Shown here: piece after piece, positions 18,021-26,548 of the stretch | Position numbering within the stretch: the stretch's first letter is position 1 | Layout of the letters: each line of letters begins with the position of its first letter | Assembly: GCA_963821345.1 (NCBI GenBank) | Contig: CAWGDM010000001.1 | Span: 1,364,001 to 1,428,000, forward strand | Source of the DNA: WHSW01 sp963821345 | Lineage (GTDB): Bacteria > Actinomycetota > Thermoleophilia > Solirubrobacterales > 70-9 | Direction: 5' to 3' | Length of the DNA stretch: 64,000 nucleotides | The notes under the pieces: generated by a model | What the model was told of the DNA's origin: nothing | Seen by the model: only the letters and a program-made list of their open reading frames with translations | The model's database searches: none | Made by a program: the position numbers and the translations under genes

Positions 18021-19550
18021 ATGAGCATCAGGCGCCCCAACGGCGGCGCTGCTCGGCTGACGGCTCGCTCCCGCGGCGTAGTCGCTGCCGGCCATCCGGT
18101 GACCGCCGAGACCGGCGCGCGGGTGCTCCGCGAGGGCGGCAACGCGGTTGACGCCGCGGTCGCCGCGGTGATGGCGTCGTGTGTGACCGAGAGCCCGCTG
18201 ACCGGGCTCGGGGCGGGCGGCTACATGCTGATCCACGACGCCGAGCGGACCGCGGTGCTCGACTTCTTCGTCGCCGCACCCGGCGCCGACGGGGCCGAGC
18301 GCGGAGCCGAACTGGTCCCGATCCCGGTCCACTTCACCCCGGAGTCGTCGCAGGTCTTCCACGTCGGCGCCGCCTCCTGCGGGGTGCCCGGCACGCCCGC
18401 CGGGCTCGAGCGCGCGGTCGAGCTGCGCGGCACGATGCCGCTCGCCGAGCTCGCCGCCCCGGCCGCGGCGCTGGCTCGCGACGGCGTCGTGATCAACGAC
18501 GGGCAGGCCTACTTCGTCGAGATCCTGGAGCCGATCCTCACCCACTATGAGGAGGCGGCCGAGATCTACGCTCCGGGCGGCAAGCTGCTGGGGGCAGGCG
18601 ACCTGTTCAAGTTCCCCGAGCTCGGCGACGCGCTCGAGCGGCTCGGCGCCGAGGGCTCGCGGGCCTTCTACACCGGCGAGATCGCCGAGCGGGTATCCGC
18701 CTGGGTGCTGGAGCGCGGCGGCACCCTCGGCCCGGCCGACCTCGCCGCGTACGAGCCGATCGCGCGCGAGCCGGTCGTCGCCAGGCTCGCGGGGCGGGAG
18801 GTGCGCACCAACCCGCCGCCGTCGTCGGGTGGGATCCTGCTCGCCTTCGCGCTCGAGTTGCTCGCCCGCCGCGACGGCCCGCCCGACATCGAGCGGATCG
18901 TCGCGGTGATGCAGGAGGCGCAGTCGCAGCGCACCCGCGAGTTCCTCGCCGGGCTGTACGAGGACGGGTTCGCGGACCGCTTCCTGGCCGCCGACCGGCT
19001 CGGCTCGACCACCCACATCACCGCCGTCGACGCCGAGGGCCTGTGCGCGAGCGTCACCTGCTCGAACGGGACCGGCTCTGGGATCGTCGTCCCGCGGACC
19101 GGGATGCACGTCAACAACATGCTCGGCGAGCAGGACCTCAATCCGCTCGGCTTCCACCAGCACCAGGCCGGCCGGCGGATGCCGTCGATGATGGCCCCGA
19201 CCGTCGTCCTGCGCGACGGCGAGCTGGAGGCCGGCCTCGGCAGCGGCGGCTCGAACCGGATTCGCTCGGCGATCCTGCAGACGATCGTTGGTCTGGTCTA
19301 CGAGAAAGCCGATCTGGTCGACGCCGTCAACGCCCCCCGCGTCCACTTCGAGGAGGGCGCGGTCCAGGCGGAGCCGGGAATCGATCAGGGCGCATTGGAG
19401 CGGCTCGCCGAGGACGGCTACGAGGTCGTTCGCTGGCCGGACCGCAACGTCTTCTTCGGCGGCGTTCACGCCGTCGCTCGCGACCCGCAGACCGGAGAGT
19501 TGCGCGGCGCGGGTGATCCCCGCCGCGGCGGCGCCGTGGCGGTCGCCTAG
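18021..19550 (+). CDS. ggt: Gamma-glutamyltransferase family N-terminal nucleophile hydrolase
   Basis: Ntn-hydrolase of the GGT family, 509 aa, expected to self-cleave before the catalytic Thr. The large-subunit motif GGNAVDAAVAAVMASCVTES (39-58) and the cleavage site GSTTHITAVDAEG with catalytic Thr330 are clear, followed by the small subunit (NGTGSGIVVP, GSGGSNRI). No signal peptide is visible, so it is probably cytoplasmic, unlike classical periplasmic GGT. The Arg that binds the gamma-glutamyl alpha-carboxylate in E. coli (in DFREMAP) is replaced (DFFVAAP, residues 81-87), so glutathione may not be the substrate. Other family members hydrolyse different amides. Confidence 0.82.
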   Translation: MSIRRPNGGAARLTARSRGVVAAGHPVTAETGARVLREGGNAVDAAVAAVMASCVTESPLTGLGAGGYMLIHDAERTAVLDFFVAAPGADGAERGAELVPIPVHFTPESSQVFHVGAASCGVPGTPAGLERAVELRGTMPLAELAAPAAALARDGVVINDGQAYFVEILEPILTHYEEAAEIYAPGGKLLGAGDLFKFPELGDALERLGAEGSRAFYTGEIAERVSAWVLERGGTLGPADLAAYEPIAREPVVARLAGREVRTNPPPSSGGILLAFALELLARRDGPPDIERIVAVMQEAQSQRTREFLAGLYEDGFADRFLAADRLGSTTHITAVDAEGLCASVTCSNGTGSGIVVPRTGMHVNNMLGEQDLNPLGFHQHQAGRRMPSMMAPTVVLRDGELEAGLGSGGSNRIRSAILQTIVGLVYEKADLVDAVNAPRVHFEEGAVQAEPGIDQGALERLAEDGYEVVRWPDRNVFFGGVHAVARDPQTGELRGAGDPRRGGAVAVA

Positions 19551-19591
19551 AGCTGCGCAACTGGGCCGCCCGAACCGGGTTTAGGGGTCCG

Positions 19592-21274
19592 ATGAGACGG
19601 ATCGGGCTCGCCGCCCCGGCCGCGTTCGCTGTCGGGCTCTCACTGTTCCTCGCCTCGCCGGCCTCTGCCGACGACCAATACCTGGCGTCGGCGAGCTATC
19701 AGGGCATGACCACTTACCAGTGCCGCACCGACCCGATCCCGATCTATCCGGGTCAGAACTTGAACCTGCTCGCGCAGACCAGGACCTGCCCCAACGCGAC
19801 CGTCGTCAGCGGCCCGGGAGACGCGAGCCCGTTCGCCGCCGGCTCGACGGCCCGCGGTTTCGTCACCCGCTTCGAGCCGAGCATGGTCGAGCTCAAGCCC
19901 GACGGCAGCCAGGTCACGCCGAGCGTTTGGGACCTCCACCTGCACCACGTCGTCTGGTCGGTTCCCGGCAACGGCCCGACGTTCGGGACCGGCGAGGAGA
20001 AGACGATCGTCAGCCTCCCTCAGGGCTACGGGCTGGAGGTCGGCGGCGATGCGACCTGGGGTCTCAACTACATGATCCACAGCCTGACCACGTCGTCGGG
20101 TCGCAGTGTCCAGATCACCTGGAAGATCGATTGGGTGCCACAGACCTCGCCCGCGCGAACCGACATCAAGGAGGCGAACTTCAACTGGCTCAACGTCGCC
20201 GGCGGCGCCCAGGGCTACCCGGTCTTCGACGCCGAGCGCGGCTTTGATTCGAACGGTGACGGGCGCTTCGTGTTCCCGGACGAGGTCCCGGTCGACGCGG
20301 CGGCCCCCGGCTACGAGGAGCGCGCCAAGATCAGCAACGCCCGCAGCTGGACGGTGCCTCGCGACATGGTGCTCGTGTTCGGCGCCGGGCACCTGCATCC
20401 GGGCGGTGTGGCCATGGACCTCCAGGTGGCGCGCGACGGCGACGACCCCGGGACGATCGACGGTGATGACGCCGCCGAGATCCGGCCGCTGTTCCGGTCC
20501 GAGGCGCGTTACTACGAGCCGGCCGGGGCGGTCAGCTGGGACGTGGCGATGACGGTCACCCGCTCGGACTGGCGGATCAGGCTCGAGCGCGGCGACACGC
20601 TCTCGGTCAACTCCACCTACGACGTCCACAAGTCGTCGTGGTACGAGGCGATGGGGATCCTCCCGGTCGCCTACACCCGCGATCTCAGCGACCCACAGGC
20701 GCGGGACCCGTTCAGCAACGATGCGGAGGTCGCAGCGATGTACAACGAGGGAGGCATCCTCACGCACGGGCGCCTGCCCGAGAACATCGACTCGAAGGCC
20801 CGCAAGAACCTGAAGCTGCCCGACCCGCGCAGGCTGCGCAGCAAGGGACGCCGGGTGCCGAGCGGCGGCATTCGGATCAGCGACTTCCTCTACTCGCGCG
20901 GCGGGTACTCGGCCAGCCGCGGGTTTCCGAAGCGGTTGATGCGCCCGCCGGTGATCCGCCCGGGCGGCTCGGTCACGTTCACCAACCAGGACGCGATCCT
21001 CGGCGCCCCGGACATCGAGCAGGCGTGGCACAGCATCACCTCCTGTCGCGCGCCGTGCAACCGCGGCGCCGGGATCGGCTATCCGCTCGCCGGCGGACCG
21101 GTCAAGTTCGACTCCGGAGAGCTCGGCTTCGGAACCCAGAACAGCGCTTCGGTGACCACCGGCACCTCGACCTACACGACCCCGCCGCTGACCGCGCCCG
21201 GCGTCTACACCTACTTCTGCCGGATCCACCCGTTCATGCGCGGTTCGATCCGCGTCAAACGCGCCGACACGTAG
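19592..21274 (+). CDS. Secreted predicted copper oxygenase (PHM-like) fused to cupredoxin
   Basis: Exported protein of 560 aa (signal peptide residues 1-26, ending SPASA). The central part resembles the two-copper core of peptidylglycine hydroxylating/dopamine beta-monooxygenases: an HH pair (His118-His119 in DLHLHHVVW), a single His163 (MIHS), an HxH motif (His267, His269 in GHLHPGG), and GDTLSVNSTYDVHKSSWYEA, where Met354 would be the CuM thioether ligand. The C-terminal 110 residues look like a type 1 copper cupredoxin with His480 (AWHSIT), Cys543, His546 and Met549 (YFCRIHPFMRG). The fold assignment is my inference from motif order and spacing; an alternative is a non-enzymatic copper-binding protein. 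TTTAGGGG precedes the ATG. Confidence 0.6.
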   Translation: MRRIGLAAPAAFAVGLSLFLASPASADDQYLASASYQGMTTYQCRTDPIPIYPGQNLNLLAQTRTCPNATVVSGPGDASPFAAGSTARGFVTRFEPSMVELKPDGSQVTPSVWDLHLHHVVWSVPGNGPTFGTGEEKTIVSLPQGYGLEVGGDATWGLNYMIHSLTTSSGRSVQITWKIDWVPQTSPARTDIKEANFNWLNVAGGAQGYPVFDAERGFDSNGDGRFVFPDEVPVDAAAPGYEERAKISNARSWTVPRDMVLVFGAGHLHPGGVAMDLQVARDGDDPGTIDGDDAAEIRPLFRSEARYYEPAGAVSWDVAMTVTRSDWRIRLERGDTLSVNSTYDVHKSSWYEAMGILPVAYTRDLSDPQARDPFSNDAEVAAMYNEGGILTHGRLPENIDSKARKNLKLPDPRRLRSKGRRVPSGGIRISDFLYSRGGYSASRGFPKRLMRPPVIRPGGSVTFTNQDAILGAPDIEQAWHSITSCRAPCNRGAGIGYPLAGGPVKFDSGELGFGTQNSASVTTGTSTYTTPPLTAPGVYTYFCRIHPFMRGSIRVKRADT

Positions 21275-22195
21275 CTACGACAGCGCCCGCAGCAGGGCCT
21301 GGCGCCCGTCCTCGAGGCCCGCTCTGACGACCTCGATGTCGCGCTCGAGCCGGCCGGGCACCGGTGACCCCGGCGGTGGGCGCACGGAAAGGACGTGGGG
21401 TGTCATCGCCGGATCCCGATCGTGGCGCGCGAGGATTTCCTCGTCGGCGCGCTCGCGCTCGGCCCGAGTCAGAAACCCACGGGCGACGGCCGGGTCGATG
21501 CGGGCGAGCATCCGCGACATGATCCGGCCCCCGATCCCCGAGGGCGGCGTGGCGACGTCGCCCTGACGGCGTGAGCGCAATACGAGGACGTGCGTGGCGC
21601 CGTCGGCGAACGCGGCCCGAAACGGGATCGCGGCGCTGAGGCCGGCGTCCAGGTAGCGCCTGCCATCGATCTTCACGGGCCCGCCCGCCAGCAGGGGCAG
21701 CCTCGCGGAGGCCCCGATCGCGACCCGCAGGCTTGCCTCGTCGGCGATCTCGTCGTGAAGGTCGACGGCCTCGCCGGTGGCGACGTCGGTCGCGATCGGA
21801 TGGAGCTCGGTTGGGGAGGCGAGCACGGCCTCGAACAGTCCCGGCGAAAGCTGCTCGTAGCGCTGTTCGACCAGCGTCTCCAGATCGACGATCGGGCGCC
21901 TGGCCAACGCCCGGCGCCGGCTGATCAGCTCGTTCACCAGCCGCGGGTCGGTCCAGGTGGGGATGCCGTCCTCGACCCGACCGCTGACCAGCCACATCGC
22001 GTTCAACGTCCCGGCCGATGAGCCGTACGCCGCGTCAAAGACGCCATCCAAGCGCAGCTCGTGCAGACCGAGCGCCATCCCGCCCGACACCGCACCGCGC
22101 ATGCCGCCGCCCTCGACGACCAGTGCCAGGCGCGCCCCTTCGGGCCGTCGGCGCAAGGCCTCAACGACGGGGTGCATTCCGCCCTCCCTCACCAT
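21275..22195 (-). CDS. Patatin-like phospholipase family protein
   Basis: Serine lipid acyl hydrolase with a Ser-Asp dyad, about 306 aa, no signal peptide. The oxyanion motif VVEGGGMRGAVSGG (26-39), nucleophile elbow GSSAG (Ser60) and catalytic Asp in YLDAGLS (Asp183) are all present, so it should be active. The C-terminal third is Arg-rich. It is 9 nt downstream of the LON-domain gene on the same strand, so the two are likely one operon. ATG 22195 is assumed; ATG 22177 (MHPVVEALRR) is an alternative start. Substrate is unknown. Confidence 0.87.
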   Translation of the reverse strand: MVREGGMHPVVEALRRRPEGARLALVVEGGGMRGAVSGGMALGLHELRLDGVFDAAYGSSAGTLNAMWLVSGRVEDGIPTWTDPRLVNELISRRRALARRPIVDLETLVEQRYEQLSPGLFEAVLASPTELHPIATDVATGEAVDLHDEIADEASLRVAIGASARLPLLAGGPVKIDGRRYLDAGLSAAIPFRAAFADGATHVLVLRSRRQGDVATPPSGIGGRIMSRMLARIDPAVARGFLTRAERERADEEILARHDRDPAMTPHVLSVRPPPGSPVPGRLERDIEVVRAGLEDGRQALLRALS

Positions 22196-22204
22196 CGGGA
22201 CCCG

Positions 22205-22837
22205 CTACAGGTCGCCGATGATCACCTTGCCGTTGACCTTTGCCCGCTCGGCGATCTCGCTCGACCGTTCCACCGCGTCGACCAGCGCGCCGAGCGCCGC
22301 CGCCAGGATCCGCATCCGCTCGGGCTCGGCGCGCTGTTCGAGCAGCCGCTGCTTGGTCTCGGCGGGCAGCTCGACCCGCGCGGCGATCCCGTAGGAGTCG
22401 TAGGCGTCGAGGTCCTCGGGCGGCTCGCCCCCGACCGTCTCGACCAGCTCCGCGAACGCGGCGCGCGCAGCGGCGGCATGGCCGGATGGCTCGTCCTCGG
22501 CGGGGGCCGGCGGCTCGACCGGCTCGACCTCGCCGGCGGGGTAGTCGGGCGCCTCGAAGCGATCGAGGACCCTGAACGGCCGCTCGCCGGTGACGACGAT
22601 GTTCAGCCGCCCGTCGTCAAAGCGTTCGGTGACCTCGGTCACCCGCGCCTCACAGCCGATCCGCCGCGCGCCGCCCTCCTCGTCGCGAAAGACGATCCCG
22701 AACGGCTGCTCGGCCTCCAGGCAGCGGGCGATCATCCGCTTGTAGCGGTCCTCGAAGATGTGCAGAGGGAGCAGCTCGCCGGGGAGCAGCACCAGCGGCA
22801 GCTCGAAGATCGGCAGCTCGACGCCTGATCCCGCCAT
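22205..22837 (-). CDS. LON substrate-binding domain protein
   Basis: Stand-alone LON N-terminal domain protein of 210 aa, lacking the AAA and protease parts of Lon. It opens with the diagnostic ELPIFELPLVLLPGELLPLH and HIFEDRYKRMI and continues through FGIVFRDEEGGARRIGCEAR. Such proteins are widespread in actinobacteria; they may bind unfolded protein or act as adaptors, but function is not established. It heads an operon with the patatin-like gene. The start has TAGACT 6 nt upstream and no Shine-Dalgarno. Confidence 0.9.
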   Translation of the reverse strand: MAGSGVELPIFELPLVLLPGELLPLHIFEDRYKRMIARCLEAEQPFGIVFRDEEGGARRIGCEARVTEVTERFDDGRLNIVVTGERPFRVLDRFEAPDYPAGEVEPVEPPAPAEDEPSGHAAAARAAFAELVETVGGEPPEDLDAYDSYGIAARVELPAETKQRLLEQRAEPERMRILAAALGALVDAVERSSEIAERAKVNGKVIIGDL

Positions 22838-22843
22838 GTCTCC

Positions 22844-22849
22844 AGTCTA
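22844..22849 (-). promoter_or_regulatory. Start-proximal -10 (TAGACT) of LON gene
   Basis: TAGACT on the minus strand with 6 nt to ATG 22837; predicted leaderless. Confidence 0.55.
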
Positions 22850-22881
22850 GGCGCACCGGGTAAGGCACAATCCGGCCGGCG

Positions 22882-24004
22882 ATGGGGAAGGTCGACTTCG
22901 AGGCCGAGGGACTGCTCGAGGGCCTCGAGGCCGAGGCGCGCGACGCGCGCGTGAAGCTGCTCGACCACCTGGCCGACGAGGGCGTCCCGCTCGACGAGCT
23001 GCGCACCGCTGTCGCCGAGCAGCGGCTGGCGCTGGTCGGGGTCGAGCGGATCCTCGGCGGAGGCGACGGGCGCTACACCGCTGCCGAGGTCGCCGAGCGC
23101 TCCGGGCTCGACCGTGAGTTCCTCGAGCGCCAGTGGCGCTCGCTGGGGATGGCGCTCCCGGACGAGGACGCAAAGAACTTCTCCGACCAGGACGTCGAGG
23201 CGTCGAAGCGGGTCAAGGCCCTGCTCGACGCCGGACTGCCCGGCCGATGGGGTTCTCGAGGTCGCCCGGGTGCTCGGGATGACGATGTCGCAACTGGCGG
23301 CGGCCAACCGGCGGCTGATCGCCGAGGCTTTGGTGCGCGAGGGCGACACCGAGTTCGACGTCGCCAAGCGGCTCGAGGCCGCGGCGCGCGCGTTCACCCC
23401 GCTGATCGGCGAGTCGCTGCCCTACATCCTCTCCCTGCACCTGCGCGAGCAGATCCGCCACGACGCCTTCCGCGCCGGCGAGCTGAACGCGATCGGGGCG
23501 GCGGGCGCGGTCGAGGCGACCGTCTGTTTCGCCGACATCGTCGGCTTCACCCAGCTCGGCGAGACGCTCGAGCCGGAAGCCCTGGGAACGGTCACCGGCC
23601 GACTCGCCGAGCTCGCCGCCTCGGTGGTCGAGCCGCCGGTACGCCTGGTGAAGCTAATCGGCGACGCGGCGATGCTGGTCGGCCCCGAGCCCAAGCCGGT
23701 GGTCGAGGCGGCCCTCGACCTGGTCGAGGGTGCGAGCGACGAGGGCGACGACTTCCCGCTCCTGCGCGCCGGGATCGCCACCGGCCAGGCGCTGCCGCGG
23801 GCGGGCGACTGGTACGGGCGCCCGGTCAACCTGGCGAGCCGGATCACGACGATCGCGCGGCCCGCGAGCGTGCTGGTGTCCGAGGCGGTTCGCGACGCGC
23901 TCGACGACGAGTACGAATGGTCGTTCGCCGGTGAGCGCCGGCTGAAGGGGATCGACGACCGGGTGAAGGTCTTTCGCTGCCGCCGCCGGCAGGCCGGCGA
24001 CTGA
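22882..24004 (+). CDS. Class III adenylate/guanylate cyclase with regulatory N-domain, frameshifted
   Basis: Cytoplasmic nucleotide cyclase, about 373 aa after correction. The N-terminal half (LLEGLEAEARDARVKLLDHL, then a MerR-like YTAAEVAERSGLDREFLERQ) resembles the autoinhibitory regulatory domain of the pH-sensing cyclase Rv1264. The C-terminal catalytic domain has metal-binding Asp in CFADIVGFTQLG and KLIGDAAM and the transition-state Asn/Arg in VNLASRITTIA, so it can be active as a homodimer. The frame breaks at the CCC at 23239-23241 between DAGLP and ADGVLEVARVLGMTMSQ; deleting one C joins them. CACAAT lies 10 nt before the ATG. Confidence 0.84.
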
Positions 24005-24079
24005 TCGAACCCGCCGCCACGGCCGTAGTACGGGTGGGCCTTAGTAACGGTTGATGGCCCGGATCGACCCTTGACGTAG

Positions 24080-25825
24080 ATGGTTCTGCTGATGCTGTTC
24101 GCGCTGGTCGCGGGCGCCGCGACGGCGCTCTCGCCTTGCGTGCTCCCGGTCCTGCCGGCGGTGCTCGGCGCCGGGGTCACCGGCGGGCGCCGCCGGCCGC
24201 TCGGTGTGGTCACCGGCCTGGTGTTCGCGTTCACCTTCGCGACGATCGCGCTCGTCTACGTGATCGACGCGCTCGGGCTGCCCGACGACCTGGTCCGCAC
24301 GCTCGCGATCGTCACCCTGTTCGGCTTCGGCGTCGTCCTGCTGATCCCCGGCCTCGGCGACCGGATCGAGGCCTTCGGCAGCCGGATCGCTCCGGGGCCC
24401 GCGCGGGTCGGCGGCGACGGCTTCGGCTCCGGGCTGTTGCTCGGCGCCAGCCTGGGGCTCGTCTACACGCCCTGCGCCGGGCCGATCCTGGCCGGGGTGA
24501 TCACGGTCTCGGCCTCGCAGGACTTCACCGCCGGCAAGCTCGCGGTCGCCTTCGCCTACGCGGTCGGCTCCGGGGCGGTGCTCTACGCGCTGATGCTCGG
24601 CGGGCGCAAGTTGGTTGACCGGGTCAAGCCGGCGCGCGCCTGGGTCCAGGCCGCGACCGGTGCGGTGATGATCCTCGTCGCGGTCGCGATGACCGCCGAC
24701 CTCGACCTCAAGTTCCAGAGCGCGATCGCCGACGACCTGCCGTCGGTGCTCGTCAACCCCAGCGGCGGGTTGGAGGAGTCGAGCGCGGTGGCCGACGACC
24801 TGGCGAAGGTGCGCGGCGGCCACGCGGCGCAGGAGGGGGGAGAGGCCGAGGCGGCCGCCGGCGAGAAGCTGCCCGACTACGGGCCGGCGCCGGACTTCAC
24901 CGCCACCCAGCAGTGGTTCAACACACCGGACGACCAGGCGCTCTCGATCGCCGGGCTGACCAAGGGCGAGGGCCGGGTGGTGCTGATCGACTTCTGGACC
25001 TACACCTGCATCAACTGCATCCGCACCCTGCCGTACGTGAAGTCGTGGGACGCCGACTACCGCGACGACGGGCTGACCGTCGTCGGTGTCCACTCGCCCG
25101 AGTTCGCGTTCGAGAAGGACGCCGGCAACGTCGCCGACGCGATCGACCGCTACGGGATCGACTATCCGGTGGTCCAGGACAACGAGCTCGGCACCTGGAC
25201 CGCGTTCGCCAACCAGTACTGGCCGGCGAAGTACCTGATCGACGCCGACGGCGACGTCCGCTACGTCCACTTCGGCGAGGGCGGCTACGACGAGACCGAG
25301 AAGGCGATCCGCTCGCTGCTCGCCGAGGCCGGTGCCCGCGACCTCGGCGCCACGGCGAAGCCCCAGGGTGATGTCGAGACCGCCGACAGCGCCCTGCGCA
25401 CGCCCGAGACCTACCTCGGGGTGGCCCGCGCGCGCGGCTGGATCAACGGGCCGCAGCCGGGGAGCAAGGACTACGGGGCGGTCGACCCGTCCTCGCTGGG
25501 ACTCAACCAGTTCGCCTACGGCGGCGCCTGGGACATCGGCGACGAGTCGGCGACCGCCGGCGCCGGTGCCGCGGTGGCGCTCAGCTTCCAGGCGCGCCGG
25601 GTGTTCCTGGTGCTTGGCTCGCCCGGGGCTCCGCGCCGGCTGCAGGTCCTGCTCGACGGCAAGCCGATCCCCGACTCGCTCGCCGGCGACGACGTGGGGG
25701 CCGGCGTCGCGACGGTCGACGAGCAGCGCCTGTACCGGCTCGTCGACCTGCCGCAGGCCGGCCGCCACACGCTCGAGTTGCGCTTCGACGACGGGATCGA
25801 GGCCTACGCGTTCACGTTCGGCTAG
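24080..25825 (+). CDS. DipZ-type fusion: CcdA membrane domain plus thioredoxin domain
   Basis: Membrane thiol-disulfide transporter of 581 aa. Residues 1-225 form the CcdA/DsbD-like six-helix domain with the paired Cys in LSPCVLPVLPAV (about 17-28) and VYTPCAGPIL. After a linker comes a thioredoxin/TlpA-like domain outside the membrane with CINC (WTYTCINCIRTLPY, Cys310-Cys313). The C-terminal 170 residues are the beta-rich domain typical of M. tuberculosis DipZ. It probably passes reducing power across the membrane for cytochrome c maturation or repair of oxidised proteins. The preceding cyclase gene is on the same strand, 75 nt away. Confidence 0.9.
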   Translation: MVLLMLFALVAGAATALSPCVLPVLPAVLGAGVTGGRRRPLGVVTGLVFAFTFATIALVYVIDALGLPDDLVRTLAIVTLFGFGVVLLIPGLGDRIEAFGSRIAPGPARVGGDGFGSGLLLGASLGLVYTPCAGPILAGVITVSASQDFTAGKLAVAFAYAVGSGAVLYALMLGGRKLVDRVKPARAWVQAATGAVMILVAVAMTADLDLKFQSAIADDLPSVLVNPSGGLEESSAVADDLAKVRGGHAAQEGGEAEAAAGEKLPDYGPAPDFTATQQWFNTPDDQALSIAGLTKGEGRVVLIDFWTYTCINCIRTLPYVKSWDADYRDDGLTVVGVHSPEFAFEKDAGNVADAIDRYGIDYPVVQDNELGTWTAFANQYWPAKYLIDADGDVRYVHFGEGGYDETEKAIRSLLAEAGARDLGATAKPQGDVETADSALRTPETYLGVARARGWINGPQPGSKDYGAVDPSSLGLNQFAYGGAWDIGDESATAGAGAAVALSFQARRVFLVLGSPGAPRRLQVLLDGKPIPDSLAGDDVGAGVATVDEQRLYRLVDLPQAGRHTLELRFDDGIEAYAFTFG

Positions 25826-25833
25826 CCGCGAGC

Positions 25834-25839
25834 TACGCT
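25834..25839 (+). promoter_or_regulatory. Start-proximal -10 (TACGCT) of DUF2277 gene
   Basis: TACGCT with 6 nt to ATG 25846; predicted leaderless. Confidence 0.5.
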
Positions 25840-25845
25840 GATCGC

Positions 25846-26118
25846 ATGTGTCGAAACATTCGCACCCTCCACAACTTCGAGCCTCCGGCCACGCCCGAGG
25901 AGATCCACGACGCCGCGCTGCAGTACGTGCGCAAGATCAGCGGCTCGACCAAGCCCTCGCAGGCCAACGAGGACGCCTTCAACCGCGCGGTCGAGCGGGT
26001 GACCGAGGCGACCACCGAGCTGCTCGACGGCCTGGTCACCAACGCGCCGCCGAAGGACCGCGAGGTCGAGGCGGCAAAGCGCCGCGCCGCCGCCGAGAAG
26101 CGTTTCGCGACCGCCTGA
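25846..26118 (+). CDS. DUF2277 family protein
   Basis: Small protein of 90 aa whose N-terminus MCRNIRTLHNFEPPATPEEI is diagnostic of DUF2277. The rest is helical and charged, ending in AKRRAAAEKRFATA. Function unknown; the family is common in actinobacteria and proteobacteria. It is followed after 15 nt by a SnoaL-like gene in the same direction, so the two are probably co-transcribed. Confidence 0.9.
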   Translation: MCRNIRTLHNFEPPATPEEIHDAALQYVRKISGSTKPSQANEDAFNRAVERVTEATTELLDGLVTNAPPKDREVEAAKRRAAAEKRFATA

Positions 26119-26133
26119 CGCCGCGGGACGGCG

Positions 26134-26535
26134 ATGTCGCAGGAGAACGTCGAGATCGTGCGCCGCTTCATCGCGGCGTGGAGCGATCATGATCGCGCCG
26201 AGCTCGCCGGCTACCTCCATCCGGACGCGGTCTTTCACTCCGCGATCACGAACGTTGTCGGCGAGACGTTTCACGGTCGCGAGCAGATCCTGGGCGTGTT
26301 CGACCGGTGGGAGGAGGATTGGTCGGAAATCCGCTGGGAGGTCGACGAGTACGTCGACGTTGACGACGTCCGGGTCGTGACCCTTCACAAGGTGATCGCG
26401 AGAGGGCGAGCAAGCGGAATCGAAACGGTGCGCGAGCTCGGCGGCTTGATCGAGATCCGCGACGGTCTCGTCGTCAGCCAATGGATCTACCTCGACCGCG
26501 ACAAAGCCCTCGAGGCGGCGGGGCTCGCCCGGTAG
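26134..26535 (+). CDS. SnoaL/NTF2-like domain protein
   Basis: Single-domain protein of 133 aa with the cone-shaped NTF2-like fold. The opening SQENVEIVRRFIAAWSDHDR and LAGYLHPDAVFHSAI are typical of the stand-alone SnoaL-like proteins that actinobacteria carry in many copies. The family includes isomerases, cyclases and ligand-binding proteins, so catalytic function cannot be assigned. It follows the DUF2277 gene and converges on a methyltransferase gene. Confidence 0.85.
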   Translation: MSQENVEIVRRFIAAWSDHDRAELAGYLHPDAVFHSAITNVVGETFHGREQILGVFDRWEEDWSEIRWEVDEYVDVDDVRVVTLHKVIARGRASGIETVRELGGLIEIRDGLVVSQWIYLDRDKALEAAGLAR

Positions 26536-26548
26536 GTGATGCCCGCGT

